Shown here piece by piece: positions 1 through 11,106 of a stretch of 64,000 nucleotides of DNA. This stretch comes from Saxidomus purpurata. Taxonomy: Eukaryota; Mollusca; Bivalvia; Venerida; Veneridae. A program made the translations under genes and the position numbers. The stretch is from assembly GCA_022818135.1 (NCBI GenBank), contig JAFMSR010000007.1, positions 22,980,846 to 23,044,845 of the forward strand, given 5' to 3'. Numbering within the stretch: the first letter of the stretch is position 1; each line of letters opens with the position of its first letter. Under the pieces are notes generated by a model. The model made no database searches. It was not told the origin of the DNA and was given only the letters and a program-made list of their open reading frames with translations.

Positions 1-45
1 CCCCGGGTTCGATCCTGTCGGTAGTGTCCGTAGGCAAGACACAAA
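1..45 (+). repeat. SINE fragment cut by window edge
   Basis: The first bases contain GGGTTCGATCC, a good match to the RNA polymerase III B box of a tRNA-derived SINE. The A-box half lies outside the window, so the family cannot be assigned. The rest of 46-473 shows no gene or repeat structure that I can recognise. Confidence 0.35.
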
Positions 46-473
46 TACAAATATTTCCACATTGCCTCTCTCTTCGAGGTTGATTCTATCTGGAATGAGT
101 CTCGAGAGCGATTGATTTAAGTTGTAAGAACTGGTTTCGCCATCGAGAATAAATAAATTAGTATAAACTGTAAAACTACAAATATTTCATACTTTCTCCT
201 ATTTAAATCAATTCATAATATTGCCTTACTTTACAGCCATCAAAGATTTAAATGGTACTTGACCAATGAACTTTGAAGGTACTGAATTAAATAGTAAGAC
301 TCGCATTTTATAGGGAGACTTTATTGATCGGCTTATCATTGTCTAAACATGTAACATTCTATATCTTAACACTGCCATGCCGTAGTAAGCCATGATATAC
401 ATTGATTTCCGCTATGTTTAATCATGAATTTATGGTTCAAATTTCACTATCAGCTGAACAGAATGTATTTAAA

Positions 474-758
474 AATAAAAGATTGCTCACGAATGATTGG
501 CTGTCGAGAAATCTGAGCATTTTAATTGGCTGATGCGTTCAAATGTTTAGTTTCTCGAAAACGAAAATGGCCGCCATCTTGAAATCTGTTCGATTAAATG
601 GCAAAAATGAAAATCAACTTTTAATCAATTTCTGTCTGAAAACCCATTTAGAAGGATAGAAAATACTCCAGCTAAGAAATTGAATACCCACATCAAAATA
701 TTTATTTCAAAAATCAATATGTTAGAGGTATTTTTATTTAAAGATCTGCATGCTACTG
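474..758 (+). repeat. 285-bp direct repeat, copy a
   Basis: This stretch is nearly identical to 3621-3905 in the same orientation and of equal length. It ends eight bases before the foldback element at 767. It carries no ORF. It is probably a dispersed repeat that happens to flank the element on both sides, or the trace of a local duplication. Confidence 0.7.
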
Positions 759-810
759 TGTATAACTACGAAAGCCGAGAAGGGTCAAATAAAAAACAAA
801 AAAAAGAGGA

Positions 811-1090
811 AATAAACGCGTACGTACGAGAATAAAACGCGTACGTACGAGAATAAAACGCGTACGTACGAGAAATAAACGCGTACGTACGAGAAATAAA
901 CGCGTACGTACGAGAATAAAACGCGTATGTACGAGAAATAAACGCGTACGTACGAGAATAAAACGCGTACGTACGAGAATTAAACGCGTACGTACGAGAA
1001 TTAAACGCGTACGTACGAGAATTAAACGCGTACGTACGAGAATTAAACGCGTACGTACGAGAATTAAACGCGTACGTACGAGAATTAAAC
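811..1090 (-). repeat. Left palindromic array of FB1
   Basis: About 13-14 tandem units of 20-21 bp, each carrying CGTACGTACG beside an ACGCGT. The spacer varies between AATAAA and AATTAAA types. It is the inverse complement of 2684-3068. Every unit is itself self-complementary at its core. Confidence 0.85.
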
Positions 1091-1466
1091 GATATATATT
1101 CAGTGTGCTTTGTAGGTATGGCCACACCGGGTAAAGGATATGTGAAAGTTACAAAAACGATTTTTAAAACTCACAGTTTACAGTTTTAAGTGTATTTCGC
1201 GAGTTTTTACACATATTTCCACTGTACAGTATATAGAAGCTCTATGATACTGCTCATTATTTGAAAAAGTTCCTGTTTCAAAGTGTCATTAAAGGTATCT
1301 TCCTGAAAGTCCCAGGACCACAATTACAAGTAACTCTTATTTTACGAAGAAAGATGTCTTACCGGCGGTAATGACTTTATTTATACCGAAAACATTCCTA
1401 ACTTAAATGTTTAAATCGATGTATATGTTCGAATTATAGAGCAGTACTTTTTTCCATGATATTGTA

Positions 1467-1626
1467 AAAATAAAGACTTTCTGGCAACTCTTTTTCGTGA
1501 AGAAACGATTTGAATACAAAAGGCATGAATATGTCAACATTGTTTTAGAGTGAACATGATTATATCATTATCTTATCAGTATATTTATTTTACAATATCA
1601 GTAAATTCAAAGAGATTCTGGGACTT
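1467..1626 (+). repeat. Dispersed repeat inside FB1
   Basis: This stretch matches, in inverse complement, 29771-29925 and 58055-58200 downstream of the two HEPN-NACHT genes. It also matches about 45783-45893 in the same orientation. The shared text includes 'gtaaattcaaagag' and the 'gcaactctttttcgtgaag' end. The family is unknown and has no coding capacity. The remainder of 1091-2076 has nothing else I can support. Confidence 0.6.
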
Positions 1627-2076
1627 TAACCACTTATTTTTAAAAATGTGTGCCTATGTGATCTATGTCCAGTTATTGTACTGATGAGCTGAGACGTTAA
1701 ACCACTGCTAAATTCAGTTTATTAAATCATGAACACTTGAAACCACCATGGAAAAGCTTATGACCTTGGGTTTATTAGTTCTTGATTCGAGTTCATGAAC
1801 TAGTTAGGAATGATACAGTTCTTTTTAAAATACCGGTATCGAATGTTTCAATATTGTTCAATATTTGTCTGTGTAGTAATCAATACATGTGCATGTATTT
1901 TTCCTTTTTATTTTTCTGCCAGTGTGGAGTTGCGAGGGTATTTTCACCTTCCGTGTATTCATTCAAGTGGTTTCGAACGTTAGCACTATCTATTGCTTAA
2001 AGTGACTATCAGAGAGAAAAACTTTTATCACTTGTTCATACTCTTAGAAAATAGAATAGTGAAAAATATGAACCTG

Positions 2077-2305
2077 CTTGTTGTTGTTGGAGTTTAAAGC
2101 CCGTTTCAACCGTATTTTGGTTATTTTTACAGGCGGGTAGTTTACCTAGCCATCGTTCGTAGGAAGATGCAGTACTAGAGCCCTGCTGCCAACTTTCTCT
2201 CAAAGAGACATAGTCGGTAGCGGGACTCGAACCCATGACCCTAAATCTATGAGAAGTTACAATGATTTCAAGTCGGTGGCTTTAACCATCGGCCACGGAA
2301 GCCCC
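2077..2305 (-). repeat. tRNA-derived SINE, (CAA)n tail, nested in FB1
   Basis: Read on the minus strand it starts with a tRNA-like head (CTTCCGTGGCCGATGG). A clear B box (GGGTTCGAGTCCC) follows, and it ends in AACTCCAACAACAACAA. A second copy with the same head and tail lies at 61859-62073 on the plus strand. This is a pol III-type short retroposon inserted into the loop of the foldback element, so it is younger than that element. Confidence 0.7.
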
Positions 2306-2683
2306 TTTGACTTAGAGAAAATTGGCAATTTTCAACTTGTGTTACCAACTAGAGCTATCACTGAACATGATGAAATTACCACCATAAACGCGCCTTGTCA
2401 CAAGAAATGGCATTTCTCATTACCATAACCTCAACAACTATGTGATTAACCAAGATAGCCGAGAAACACTTATGCTCATCATCTTGAAAATGCTTCAACG
2501 GCCTTGGGGGATATAATACCATGACCTTATGTAGCACAATTAGAACATACTTATTATGTCTTGCATGTCATATCAATAATCTGAACTTTTGACTCAAATT
2601 TGAAGGGTTACAGTATTTTGACATTTGACTCTGAAATGTGACCTTGACTTCTCCTTGGTGTGTCTCTTTCATATGTAAGTGAT

Positions 2684-3068
2684 TTTATTCTCGTACGTAC
2701 GCGTTTAATTCTCGTACATACGCGTTTTATTCTCGTACGTACGCGTTTATTTCTCGTACATACGCGTTTATTTCTCGTACGTACGCGTTTAATTCTCGTA
2801 CGTACGCGTTTTATTCTCGTACGTACGCGTTTAATTCTCGTACGTACGCGTTTTATTCTCGTACGTACGCGTTTATTTCTCGTACGTACGCGTTTATTTC
2901 TCGTACGTACGCGTTTTATTCTCGTACGTACGCGTTTAATTCTCGTACGTACGCGTTTATTTCTCGTACGTACGCGTTTTATTCTCGTACGTACGTGTTT
3001 ATTTCTCGTACGTACGCGTTTAATTCTCGTACGTACGCGTTTAATTCTCGTACGTACGCGTTTATTTC
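2684..3068 (+). repeat. Right palindromic array of FB1
   Basis: About 19 tandem units of 20-21 bp containing CGTACGTACG, inverted relative to 811-1090. The open frame across it only reflects the repeat and should not be annotated as a protein. Confidence 0.85.
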
Positions 3069-3109
3069 CTCTTTTTTTGTTTTTTATTTGACCCTTCTCG
3101 GCTTTCGTA

Positions 3110-3620
3110 TATAACAGAGAAAACTAAAAATGATTCTGGTTTACCGTGTAGTTGTAATCGGTGAAACCGTTCACTGGGCCTTGACATGCAGCGTCCTCGA
3201 TAAATGGCGGGTGATTTTGATCACGTGAGTTCCTTCTCGGTAATGTACGTAAATTATATCTTTTTTTTTGGAGAAATTTATTTTTAGGTAAATATATATG
3301 TAATCGTTCGTAAATAACAAAGTTGTCAATGAAATAACATCGTAAATTTTAAAATCAAACTACAAACTCTTATATCGAGCTCCGTACGTTTCCGTAAATA
3401 TCTGTAAATATCCGTACTTTTCCGTGATACGCATATGATTATCTTCCGTAATCAGCTAACAGCGCATTAATTTCTAAAACAGAAATAAATGTGTAATGCA
3501 GCCCGTAAGCTTTATACCTTTCTGCAATCGTTTGAAGTTGTATGTACTCTTTTTATTTGTAATATGTTCTTCAGTCCCCAGGCCAAAAACCAGGGCCAAT
3601 ATCACTTATTGAACCGGTCC
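3110..3620. other. Non-coding stretch
   Basis: No gene is seen here. Around 3380-3430 there is a loose 'ccgtaaatat' repeat, and 3255-3265 is a short T-run. Otherwise there is nothing to support. Confidence 0.5.
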
Positions 3621-3905
3621 AATAAAAGATTGCTGACGAATGATTGGCTGTTGAGAAATCTGAGCATTCTGATTGGCTGATACAATCAGATGTTTAGTTT
3701 CTTGAAAACGAAAATGGCCGCCATCTTGAAATCTGTTGGATTAAATGGCAAAAATGAAAATCAACTTTTAATCAATTTCTGTCTGAAAACCCATTTAGAA
3801 GGATAGAAAATACCCCAGCTAAGAAATTGAATACCCACATCAAAATGTTTATTTAAAAAATCAATATGTTAGAGGTATTTTTAGTTAAAGATCTGCATGT
3901 TACTG
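3621..3905 (+). repeat. 285-bp direct repeat, copy b
   Basis: Near-identical partner of 474-758. The similarity stops abruptly at 3905, where copy b continues differently from copy a. Confidence 0.7.
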
Positions 3906-3991
3906 CACATGCATGTTTCTGAAGAGTTACTGCCAGTGAAGATGGTAGTGCATATCATTTTTAGCTTGAGTAGTTATTTAATAAAATTGTC

Positions 3992-4077
3992 ATTAAATGG
4001 GTGATTTGATATAGGCCCCTGGCACTCGTATTTGCCTCGGACAAATAACAGGTCCAATATAAAATCACTCATTTAAT
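3992..4077. repeat. Short hairpin repeat
   Basis: The 16-bp arms ATTAAATGGGTGATTT (3992-4007) and AAATCACTCATTTAAT (4062-4077) pair with one mismatch around a 54-base loop. It looks like a small MITE or an isolated stem-loop. No target duplication was identified. Confidence 0.45.
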
Positions 4078-6072
4078 AACATATATTATGAAAACTGAAA
4101 CAACATAGTTTGGTTATCCAAAATAATTATACTAGAGTTCATTTCATAATTATAAAAACTTAAACTTAACCATCGTCTTCAGTAATTACATTACCGTAAT
4201 GTAAAGGCTATTGGGGTATCATTTTGCCTTGTACATGTTATATTGACTGACTCAAGTGCCTGTGGTTTGGGCTGTTAGCCTCTGTATGTTTTTTGGGGCG
4301 TTCTAAGGAAGAGCAATACTATACCAGATACATTTAACCATGACAAACACCTCCGTCGCCGTGATATAAAATTCAATTGGGCGTTTCTTTAACCATCTGA
4401 TAGAGTATAGTTAATCAGTTCCAATCAAGACACTTTGATGTGCCGCGTCATGCTCTCTTTTGAAAAGAATTGCTTTTCGCAGAAAGTATATCTTCCTACA
4501 TCTTCATATCGCCGCTCATGAATTTTCAACCCTCATGTCCTTTTGAACACATTTCCACAAACGCGGCAAACAAATGACATCTGAAAAAGACAATGACAAT
4601 CTTAATGTCGATGACTTGTAGTTTACTCCGTCAATTAAGCATATTTCATTTTTTTTAAATACTATACATACATGGAATGCACATTGCAAAATGGCAATTA
4701 GATTTGCCTATGTGCGTTCGTCATTTTAGTGAGACTTCGTACGTTTGCATCATAAAAACGCCATCCGGCGTTTGCCAAATATGAAATTCTTCATGAAGTC
4801 CACTTTTTATATAAAATAAATCGCAAACAATGGCCCTATAACATATTAGAAACATTTATGAACAATCGAAAGACATAAATGTGAAAAACTGATGGCTTTT
4901 AATCTCGATCACTTACATTTTATGAGTTAGCTACGTATGTTTGCAATTCTACAATATTGTTTTCGAAGTGTTCTCGGAAACCTTTCCTATGTGTATGGTG
5001 ATCAATACCTCGTCAGAGAGACAATTTAATACATTCTTTTTTGCGCTAGGTCTCTTTAACCAATTCTAAAGTTTAACAAAGAAATCGGGAAAAACATACC
5101 TGAGTCGGTTTAAATTCCTTGAAATTTGCTATCGACGTTTGCATTTGGGGTAATGTGACATTTTTTGTTCACCACCCGTGATTATGACTATATTTGAAAG
5201 CCTGCTGGGTATACGGTATCAGACCAGCTACTGAGACACTTAATTTTGCCTAACCTAGGAAGCCTGTTTGACTTAGGAAAATTGAAAACTGACTTACCAC
5301 ACGCAAATTCAGTTGATTTTATTCCCCCGCCGAATGGAAAGACCAACAAGAAAGTGTATTTGTTTTAGGAAAAAGGAGCAATTTAACATTTCAGCGGGTG
5401 TAGGCGGTGATATTTGAAAGAATAATCATTGAATTATCGAGCCAATTACAATTAAGTTTTGACAGCCGGTACTAGAGAAATATAATTCTAAAGTTTTTAT
5501 AATTATTGAATGTATTATATGAAAAACAAAACAATAAAAGGACAGTCACCTTGGAGATACTACGACAATCCGGACGAAAGTTACGCGTGCGTCGCGCCAT
5601 TATGCTAGTTATGGCCTAGGACGGACGGAGAGACGGACATTGCAAAAGCAATATTCCTCCGCATTTGCAAGAGGATAATAACGCACATTCAGAGGGAGTA
5701 TTGAGGGGAAGACAGAAAAAAACAGCAAAGGTAGGATTGAGATTACATACCTACAAACATGTCTACAATTGGGCATAAAGGTCAGAAGACCAAAGCTTTC
5801 GTACAATGACTTGCCTAAAAACCACTAAATTACCTTTGTGTGTGTGTTAATATCAAACTAACCACTAGCTATCCTCCTCTAAGGCACTCAACTTGTGCCG
5901 AAGTCTGAAAGCTTGCTAGTTTCAGACCTTATCATATTTGTGCAAATATGCATAAAATGAATTCTTAACAAATTAAAATTATGTTACTAATCAAAGATAA
6001 AGATAACTTATTTTCAATGACAGTTAACCAAAGGCCAATTAAAGCTCATGTTCACAAAAGTATGTTTTCATT
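4078..6072. other. Non-coding stretch
   Basis: About 2 kb in which I see no convincing exon, RNA gene or repeat. The only open frames are short and carry no family motif. Confidence 0.5.
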
Positions 6073-6708
6073 AAAATGATTGGCCCGGACAGTCCATTAA
6101 ATGAACCTAATACCCTATGCAAACTTTTGTCAAAAATGGTTGACCTGAACAGTCCATAGAATAGACCTACTACCCTATGAAAAGTTATTGTCAAAATGTT
6201 TGGCCTGAACAGTCCATAAAAAAACCTACTACCCTATGAGAAGTTATTATCAAAATAGTTGGCCTGGACAGTCCATAAAATAAACCTAATACCCTATGCA
6301 AATGTTTGTCAAAAATAGTTGACCTGAACAGTTCTTCAAATGAACCTACTAACGATAATTTGTTGTCAAAATTAGTAACCTGAATAACCCTTAAAAGTGT
6401 TAAAAAAACACCTTCTACCCTATGAGAAGTTATTGTCAATAATTATGGTTGGCCTGAACAGTTCATTAAATGGACCTACTACCCTATGAAAAGTTATTGT
6501 CAAAATGCTTGGCCTGAACATTCCATAAAATAAACCTACTACATGTACCCTATGGTAACTTATTGTCAAACTTCTTGGCCTATACAGTCCATAGAATAGC
6601 CCTACTACCATATGAAAAGATTTTGTCAAAATGCTTGGCCTGAACATTACATTAAATAAACCTATAACCCTATGAGAATGTTAGTCAAAATGATTGGCCT
6701 GAACAGTC
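6073..6708 (+). repeat. Tandem array, about 60-bp unit
   Basis: Roughly ten or eleven diverged copies of a unit with the signature 'ttggcctgaacagtcc...aaacctactaccctatg'. Unit length drifts between about 58 and 65 bp. Minus-strand open frames across it are by-products of the repeat. Confidence 0.8.
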
Positions 6709-6720
6709 AGATAACGTAGA

Positions 6721-7262
6721 AGATGAGTACAGCTCTGACTACACATGTTATTCTTTGTTCATGTTACTATTGATAGCAATTCAGACATTCAGTCCCAAAC
6801 GTACTAGCACAATTTGGATAACGGGAAATATTGTTTCAGCTCTGACTTCATATGTTATTCTTTGTTCATGTTACTGTTGATGGATTCAGACATTCAGTCC
6901 CAAACGTACTAGCACAATTTCGATAACGGGAAAGATTATTTCAGCTCTGACTACATATGCTATTCTTTGTTCATGTTACTGTGATGGAAATTCAGACTTT
7001 CGGTCCAAAACGTACTAGCATAATTTGGATAACGGGAAAGATGAGTTCAGCTCTGACTTCATATGCTATTCTTTGTTCATGTTACTATCGATGGAAATTC
7101 AGACTTTCGGTCCAAAACGTACTAGCATAATTTGGATAGCGGGAAAGATGATTTCAGCTCTGACTTCATATGCTATTCTTTGTTCATGTTACTATTGATG
7201 ACAATGCTGACATTCAGTCCAAAACTTACTAGCATAATTTGGATAACGGGAAAGATGAATTC
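6721..7262 (+). repeat. Tandem array, about 107-bp unit
   Basis: Five copies of a unit with 'cagctctgac', 'ttctttgttcatgttact' and 'aacgtactagca'. Part of the unit recurs near 7540-7600 and 8340-8400, beside the TNFR-like exon copies. The array therefore grew from sequence flanking those exons. Confidence 0.75.
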
Positions 7263-7277
7263 AGCTCTGACTTCATA

Positions 7278-7473
7278 TGCTTCACGTGTAGACCAAATTT
7301 TTATTTAATAAAGGATTGTAAGACGGATGCTGGAAACGTTTGCTGTGAACAATATAAAGAATGGACATTAAAATCGGAATATGCTTTAGCTCGTATTTGT
7401 ACTCGGTGCAGCAAAGAGTGTCAGTCGCCGAATCGTAAATACATCGCAAAGAACTACAAACCAGTTTCCCCTT
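7278..7473 (+). pseudogene. TNF-receptor-like cysteine-rich exon, copy A (decayed)
   Basis: The plus-strand frame gives C-F-T-C, then PNFYLIKDC, CC, and ARICTRCSKEC. This is the Cys spacing of a TNF-receptor superfamily cysteine-rich domain (CxxC, a GTF/GTY-like turn, then C-x2-C-x3-C). The later NCTPV seen in the other copies is NYKPV here, which loses a conserved Cys, and the frame then runs into unrelated sequence with no convincing donor. It is the first of three tandem copies spaced about 0.8 kb apart. I read it as a degraded exon of a receptor gene extending outside what can be reconstructed here. The family call is inferred from Cys spacing only. Confidence 0.45.
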
Positions 7474-9110
7474 ATCAGTTTGGTTTATTTTTGATCATAA
7501 ATTCATGCCATATGTTTACATACATGTGTATGTTATTCTTTGTTTATGTTACTGTTATTGCAGTTCAAACATTCAACCCAAAACGTTCTAGCATAATTTT
7601 GATAATGGAGACACGAAAACCTGCTTCAAGTATAGACGAGGGGTTAACTTGATAAGACCTCACACCACAGTTATTTTAACTATATGTTCTATATAAACAT
7701 TGTTCCAAGTGGCAATTTTGTTTTATACCCCATACCCAAAAAACTAAATGTTCTGACTAGTAACATCATAGAGAAAACATTCCAACTGCAGAAAACTAGG
7801 GGAAGACTTTTTTCTTCTCTATTTGAGGCCAAAATTCATGTGTATGAATAATACAATTTACCTGAAAATGGCCGGAACCATGCAAAATTATTGATGTAAA
7901 CAAGAAGTCACTGGATACATTCTGATATAAAAACTGAAACAAAGTGCATAGTTTCTAACTATTTCAGGTCTAAGCTGACCAAAAATGTAATTTATCTTAT
8001 CCCTTTGATTCAAATATGCAATAACATATATCCTCAAACAAAGGCACAATTTTTCCTAGAACAGCTTCCGTATTGTGGTCAACCAATGGCGAATAACTGT
8101 GGTCTGATGCCAAAATGGATTGTACGACGGATGCTTGAATGTCCAGCTGTGAACCATGTAAAGATGGGACAGTTAAATCGGATTACATGTATGCTTTGGC
8201 TCGAATTTGTGCCCGGTGCAGCATGGAGTGTCAGTCGCCGAATCATGAATACATCGCAAAGAACTGCACACCAGTTTCCCATGTTCAGTTTGGTTTATGT
8301 TTGACCATTAATGCATGAAATATGTTTACATAATTATGTTATTTTTTGTCCATGGTACTGTGATGGCAGGTCAGACATTCAGTCCAAAATGTACTGGCAT
8401 AAATTGGATAATGGAGACACGATAAACGCATTCAAGTGTAGACCAGGGTTTAAATTGATAAGGCCTTAGACCACAGTTACTTTTACTATATGTTCTATTT
8501 AAACATTATTCCAAGTGGCAATTTTGTTTTATACCCCATACCCAAAAAACAAACATGTTCTGACAAGCATCATAGAGAAAACATTCAAGCTGCAGAAAAC
8601 TAGGGTTTTTTCTCTATTTGAGGTCAAAATTCATGTGACTGTATGAATAATACCTGAAAATGGCCGGAACCAGGCAAAATACTTATAATTATATTGATGT
8701 AAACAAGAAATCACTTGATACATTTTGACATAAAACTGAAACAAAATGCAGTTTCCAACTAGATTCTATTTCAGGTCTAAGCTGACCAAAAATGTAATTT
8801 ATCTTATCTCTTTGATTCAAAAATACAATTATATCTATCCTCACACAAAGGCACAATTTTTCCTAGAACAGCTTCCGTATTGTGGTCAACCAAGGGCAAA
8901 TAACTGTAGTCTGATGCCATTAAGGATTGCACGTCGGATGGTGGAAACTCCAGCTGTGAACCATGTGAAGCAGGGACATTTAAATCGGATTACATGTATG
9001 CTTTGGCTCGAATTTGTGCTCGGTGCAGCATAGAGTGTCAGTCGCCGAATCGTGAATACATCGCAAAGAACTGCACACCAGTTTCAAACATATCGTGTTT
9101 TTATCAAAAA
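7290..9110 (+). repeat. Triplicated block of about 0.8 kb around the TNFR-like exons
   Basis: The string 'agtgtcagtcgccgaatc' recurs in each block, as do the flanking 'ccaagtggcaattttgtttt' (near 7707 and 8510) and 'aaaatgtaatttatcttat' stretches, at offsets of about 800 bp. The duplication therefore includes intron-like sequence as well as the exon. Confidence 0.7.
8118..8275 (+). pseudogene. TNF-receptor-like cysteine-rich exon, copy B (stop codon)
   Basis: In the frame homologous to copies A and C it reads DCTTDA, then a TGA stop at 8136-8138 where the other copies have GGA. It then reads SSCEPC, ARICARCSMEC and IAKNCTPVS. The stop makes this copy non-functional as an exon. Longer frames in other phases over the same bases are shadows. 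Confidence 0.5.
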
Positions 9111-9184
9111 GGGTACTATATGGACCCTGTTCAGTTTGGCTTATGTTTGACCATAACATTTATCTGTGACAAGTGTGTGGTGAA
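8910..9184 (+). CDS. TNF-receptor-like cysteine-rich exon, copy C (possibly intact)
   Basis: This is the best preserved of the three copies. It reads KDCTSDGGNSSCEPCEAGTF, then ARICARCSIEC, IAKNCTPVSNISC and, in the following domain, GYYMD...C...ICDKC. That is more than one TNFR-type cysteine-rich repeat. A possible acceptor AG lies at 8908-8909, directly after the upstream stop. A good donor (GTAAGG) starts at 9185, ending the exon in phase 2. No partner exon, signal peptide, transmembrane segment or death domain is recognisable in the window, so this may be one live exon of a larger receptor or a relic. The identification rests on Cys pattern only. Confidence 0.45.
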
Positions 9185-10080
9185 GTAAGGTAAAGATATT
9201 CATCATCAGATATTCGTATGTTAAAAAAGAGAAGTATATTTATATTTATTATGATATTGGATCAAATTTCCTATTCGTTTCACAAGAATGGGTTCAGAAT
9301 GTATTCAGACAGTTCTGTATTAAACATTTATTTATGATAAGAACATTTATTATGAGCAGAAAATAAGGCTTTTGCCGATCTACGGACATACCTTAACTTT
9401 TTACTGTTGACCCGAAACAATCAAAAAGACTAATTTTAAGTGCTTTCAATGAAAAAGAGGCAAAATGAAATAAAAAATATAAAAAAAACCTGCCGACTGA
9501 CCAACCTTCATGTATTTGAGAAAGGAGATCTGCATCACACATATTACTTTATGACCTTAAGCCTGATGATCCTGCTATTAGTCTATAGTTGTATTTGTCA
9601 TTCGTTCAGAACTGTGTGATAAGTTGTTTGCGGGGATGCCCAGTGAAAATTTACTTACTGAATAACGAAACGGACAGCCCATGATCAAGATACATGAATA
9701 TGTAGGCTTATCATGATCCGCACTGGATGTAAAGGTACAACTATTTGCTGGCAGCAGCGTAAGACTGACAATAACAGCTTAGTCTTTTTGTTTAACTTGT
9801 ACCATGGTAGCAGCAGTTTGTATTCATTTATGTCCTGTCATAGATCCTTCCTTCAATCATTTGTGCAGTAAACATGTTATACTTTGTTTTGAAAAAGGAA
9901 TTATTCTAAAGGAATTTGGTTGGATTATTGTAAGCCCTATTCAAAAGGTTTGTACCCTAGACTCAAGAGATCCCATGTCACACTGAGGAACTGCTTTATC
10001 GAGTGCAATTTACAAGATATAATGTTCTATTGTAAGTGGTGGGCTATCAAAATGAGTAGAAAGAAATAACAAACATACTT
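9185..10080. other. Non-coding stretch
   Basis: No exon, RNA gene or clear repeat is seen. Short open frames near 9804-9986 lack any family motif. Confidence 0.45.
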
Positions 10081-10089
10081 GTTGATGAG

Positions 10090-10497
10090 CAAAAGGGGCT
10101 CAGAAAGGTAGAAATACAGTAGATCATATTTCCTCTTCAGCTAATTTAATTGATACCAGAAAGAAAGTAAAGAAATCCACATTATGTGCATTTATTGATT
10201 TTAAAGAGGCATACGATTTTATTAATCGAAATATTGAAGAAATTATCTAGTTAACAAATAGGTGTGGATGGAAGAATGTTAGATGCATTAAAATCTCTAT
10301 ATTGCAATGTTTCATCTAGTGTAAGAATCAGTGGTTTATATACAGACTGGTTAAGTGTACAATGTGGTGTAAGACAGGGCTGCTCATTATCCCCATTACA
10401 TTTCTATTTATTTGTAAATGGCCTAGCTGTTGAAATTAAAGCTGCAGGCAAAGGTAATTGTATTGGAAAAGATTTACAATATATGCTTCATATCTGA
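10090..10497 (+). pseudogene. LINE reverse-transcriptase fragment
   Basis: One frame reads AFIDFKEAYDFINR, the RT motif-A region of non-LTR retrotransposons. After a stop and a frame change, 10264-10497 reads GVRQGCSLSPLHFYLF, the classical motif-B region. The YADD motif, endonuclease and both ends are missing. It is a 5'- and 3'-truncated, frameshifted relic. Confidence 0.75.
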
Positions 10498-10499
10498 CA

Positions 10500-11106
10500 G
10501 TATTGATGTAAGCCTTAAAATGTAATTGAAATGTCCGCCTGTTAGCATGACCGAAATAAATGACAGGGTCAGACAGATTTACTGGCTGTATAAATTCCAG
10601 GGAGCAGGCTCTCTGCAGTTGGCACCCCGTCAATGACGTCAGAACATACCACTTTTATGAATGAATGCGTAAATTCATGCACAATTATATTTAGAATAGG
10701 TATGGAAAGAAAAGAATCCGTGGCTGGCTGCAGGTGTGGATATCGGGTAAATGTCTTTGGCGGTACCTCCGCTCAACGCCGTTAGTTTCATATTAAATAC
10801 ATTTGTATATTTCATGTTTGTTGTATAGCCATGCCAATGATAGTGTAGATTTGAAATACAGTTATTCATCTTTTGGCACCTGTTCATCAAGCGTTAGAGT
10901 CCATTATAAATTAAACCGCTTGATATGGGAATGTAACAATCGCTAAAACATGCGCTTTTAAAACTATGTGGTGATTCAGGGATTGTGAATGATGACCAAA
11001 TTTATAAAGCGAAAATATCTAGCTTTCCATTTGATCATGCAAATTTTCCATCATATACATGGACAATAAGGTGCATTCTTATGTAGTTCATAATGTCATG
11101 TGGTGA
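10500..11106. other. Non-coding stretch before the duplicated segment
   Basis: There is no recognisable gene or repeat. Similarity to the second unit begins at about 11107. Confidence 0.45.

Larger units (their letters stand above)
767..3109. mobile_element. Foldback (long inverted repeat) transposon FB1, 2343 bp
   Basis: The outer ends are inverted copies starting TACGAAAGCCGAGAAGGG and continue for about 43 bp. They then run into arrays of a 20-21-bp unit containing the palindrome CGTACGTACG (811-1090 on the left, 2684-3068 inverted on the right). TATAAC occurs directly before 767 and directly after 3109, which fits a 6-bp target-site duplication. The central 1.6 kb holds a SINE and a dispersed repeat but no transposase, so the element is non-autonomous. 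The termini resemble three other elements in this window (15013, 46113, 48158). Long frames over the arrays are repeat artefacts, not genes. Confidence 0.8.

Noticed and set aside
753..1127. Open frames of about 120 codons with repeated LILVRTR / FNSRTYA residues
   Set aside because: They translate the palindromic FB1 array in two frames at once and have no protein character beyond the DNA repeat.
2660..3091. 143-codon open frame, and a CRISPR-like look of regularly spaced palindromes
   Set aside because: It is the inverted FB1 array. There are no unique spacers, and the host is a eukaryote, so it is neither a gene nor a CRISPR array.
8746..9033. 95-codon frame over TNFR-like copy C (QLPYCGQP...)
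   Set aside because: The TNFR Cys pattern is in a different phase. This frame also runs through an intron-like upstream region.
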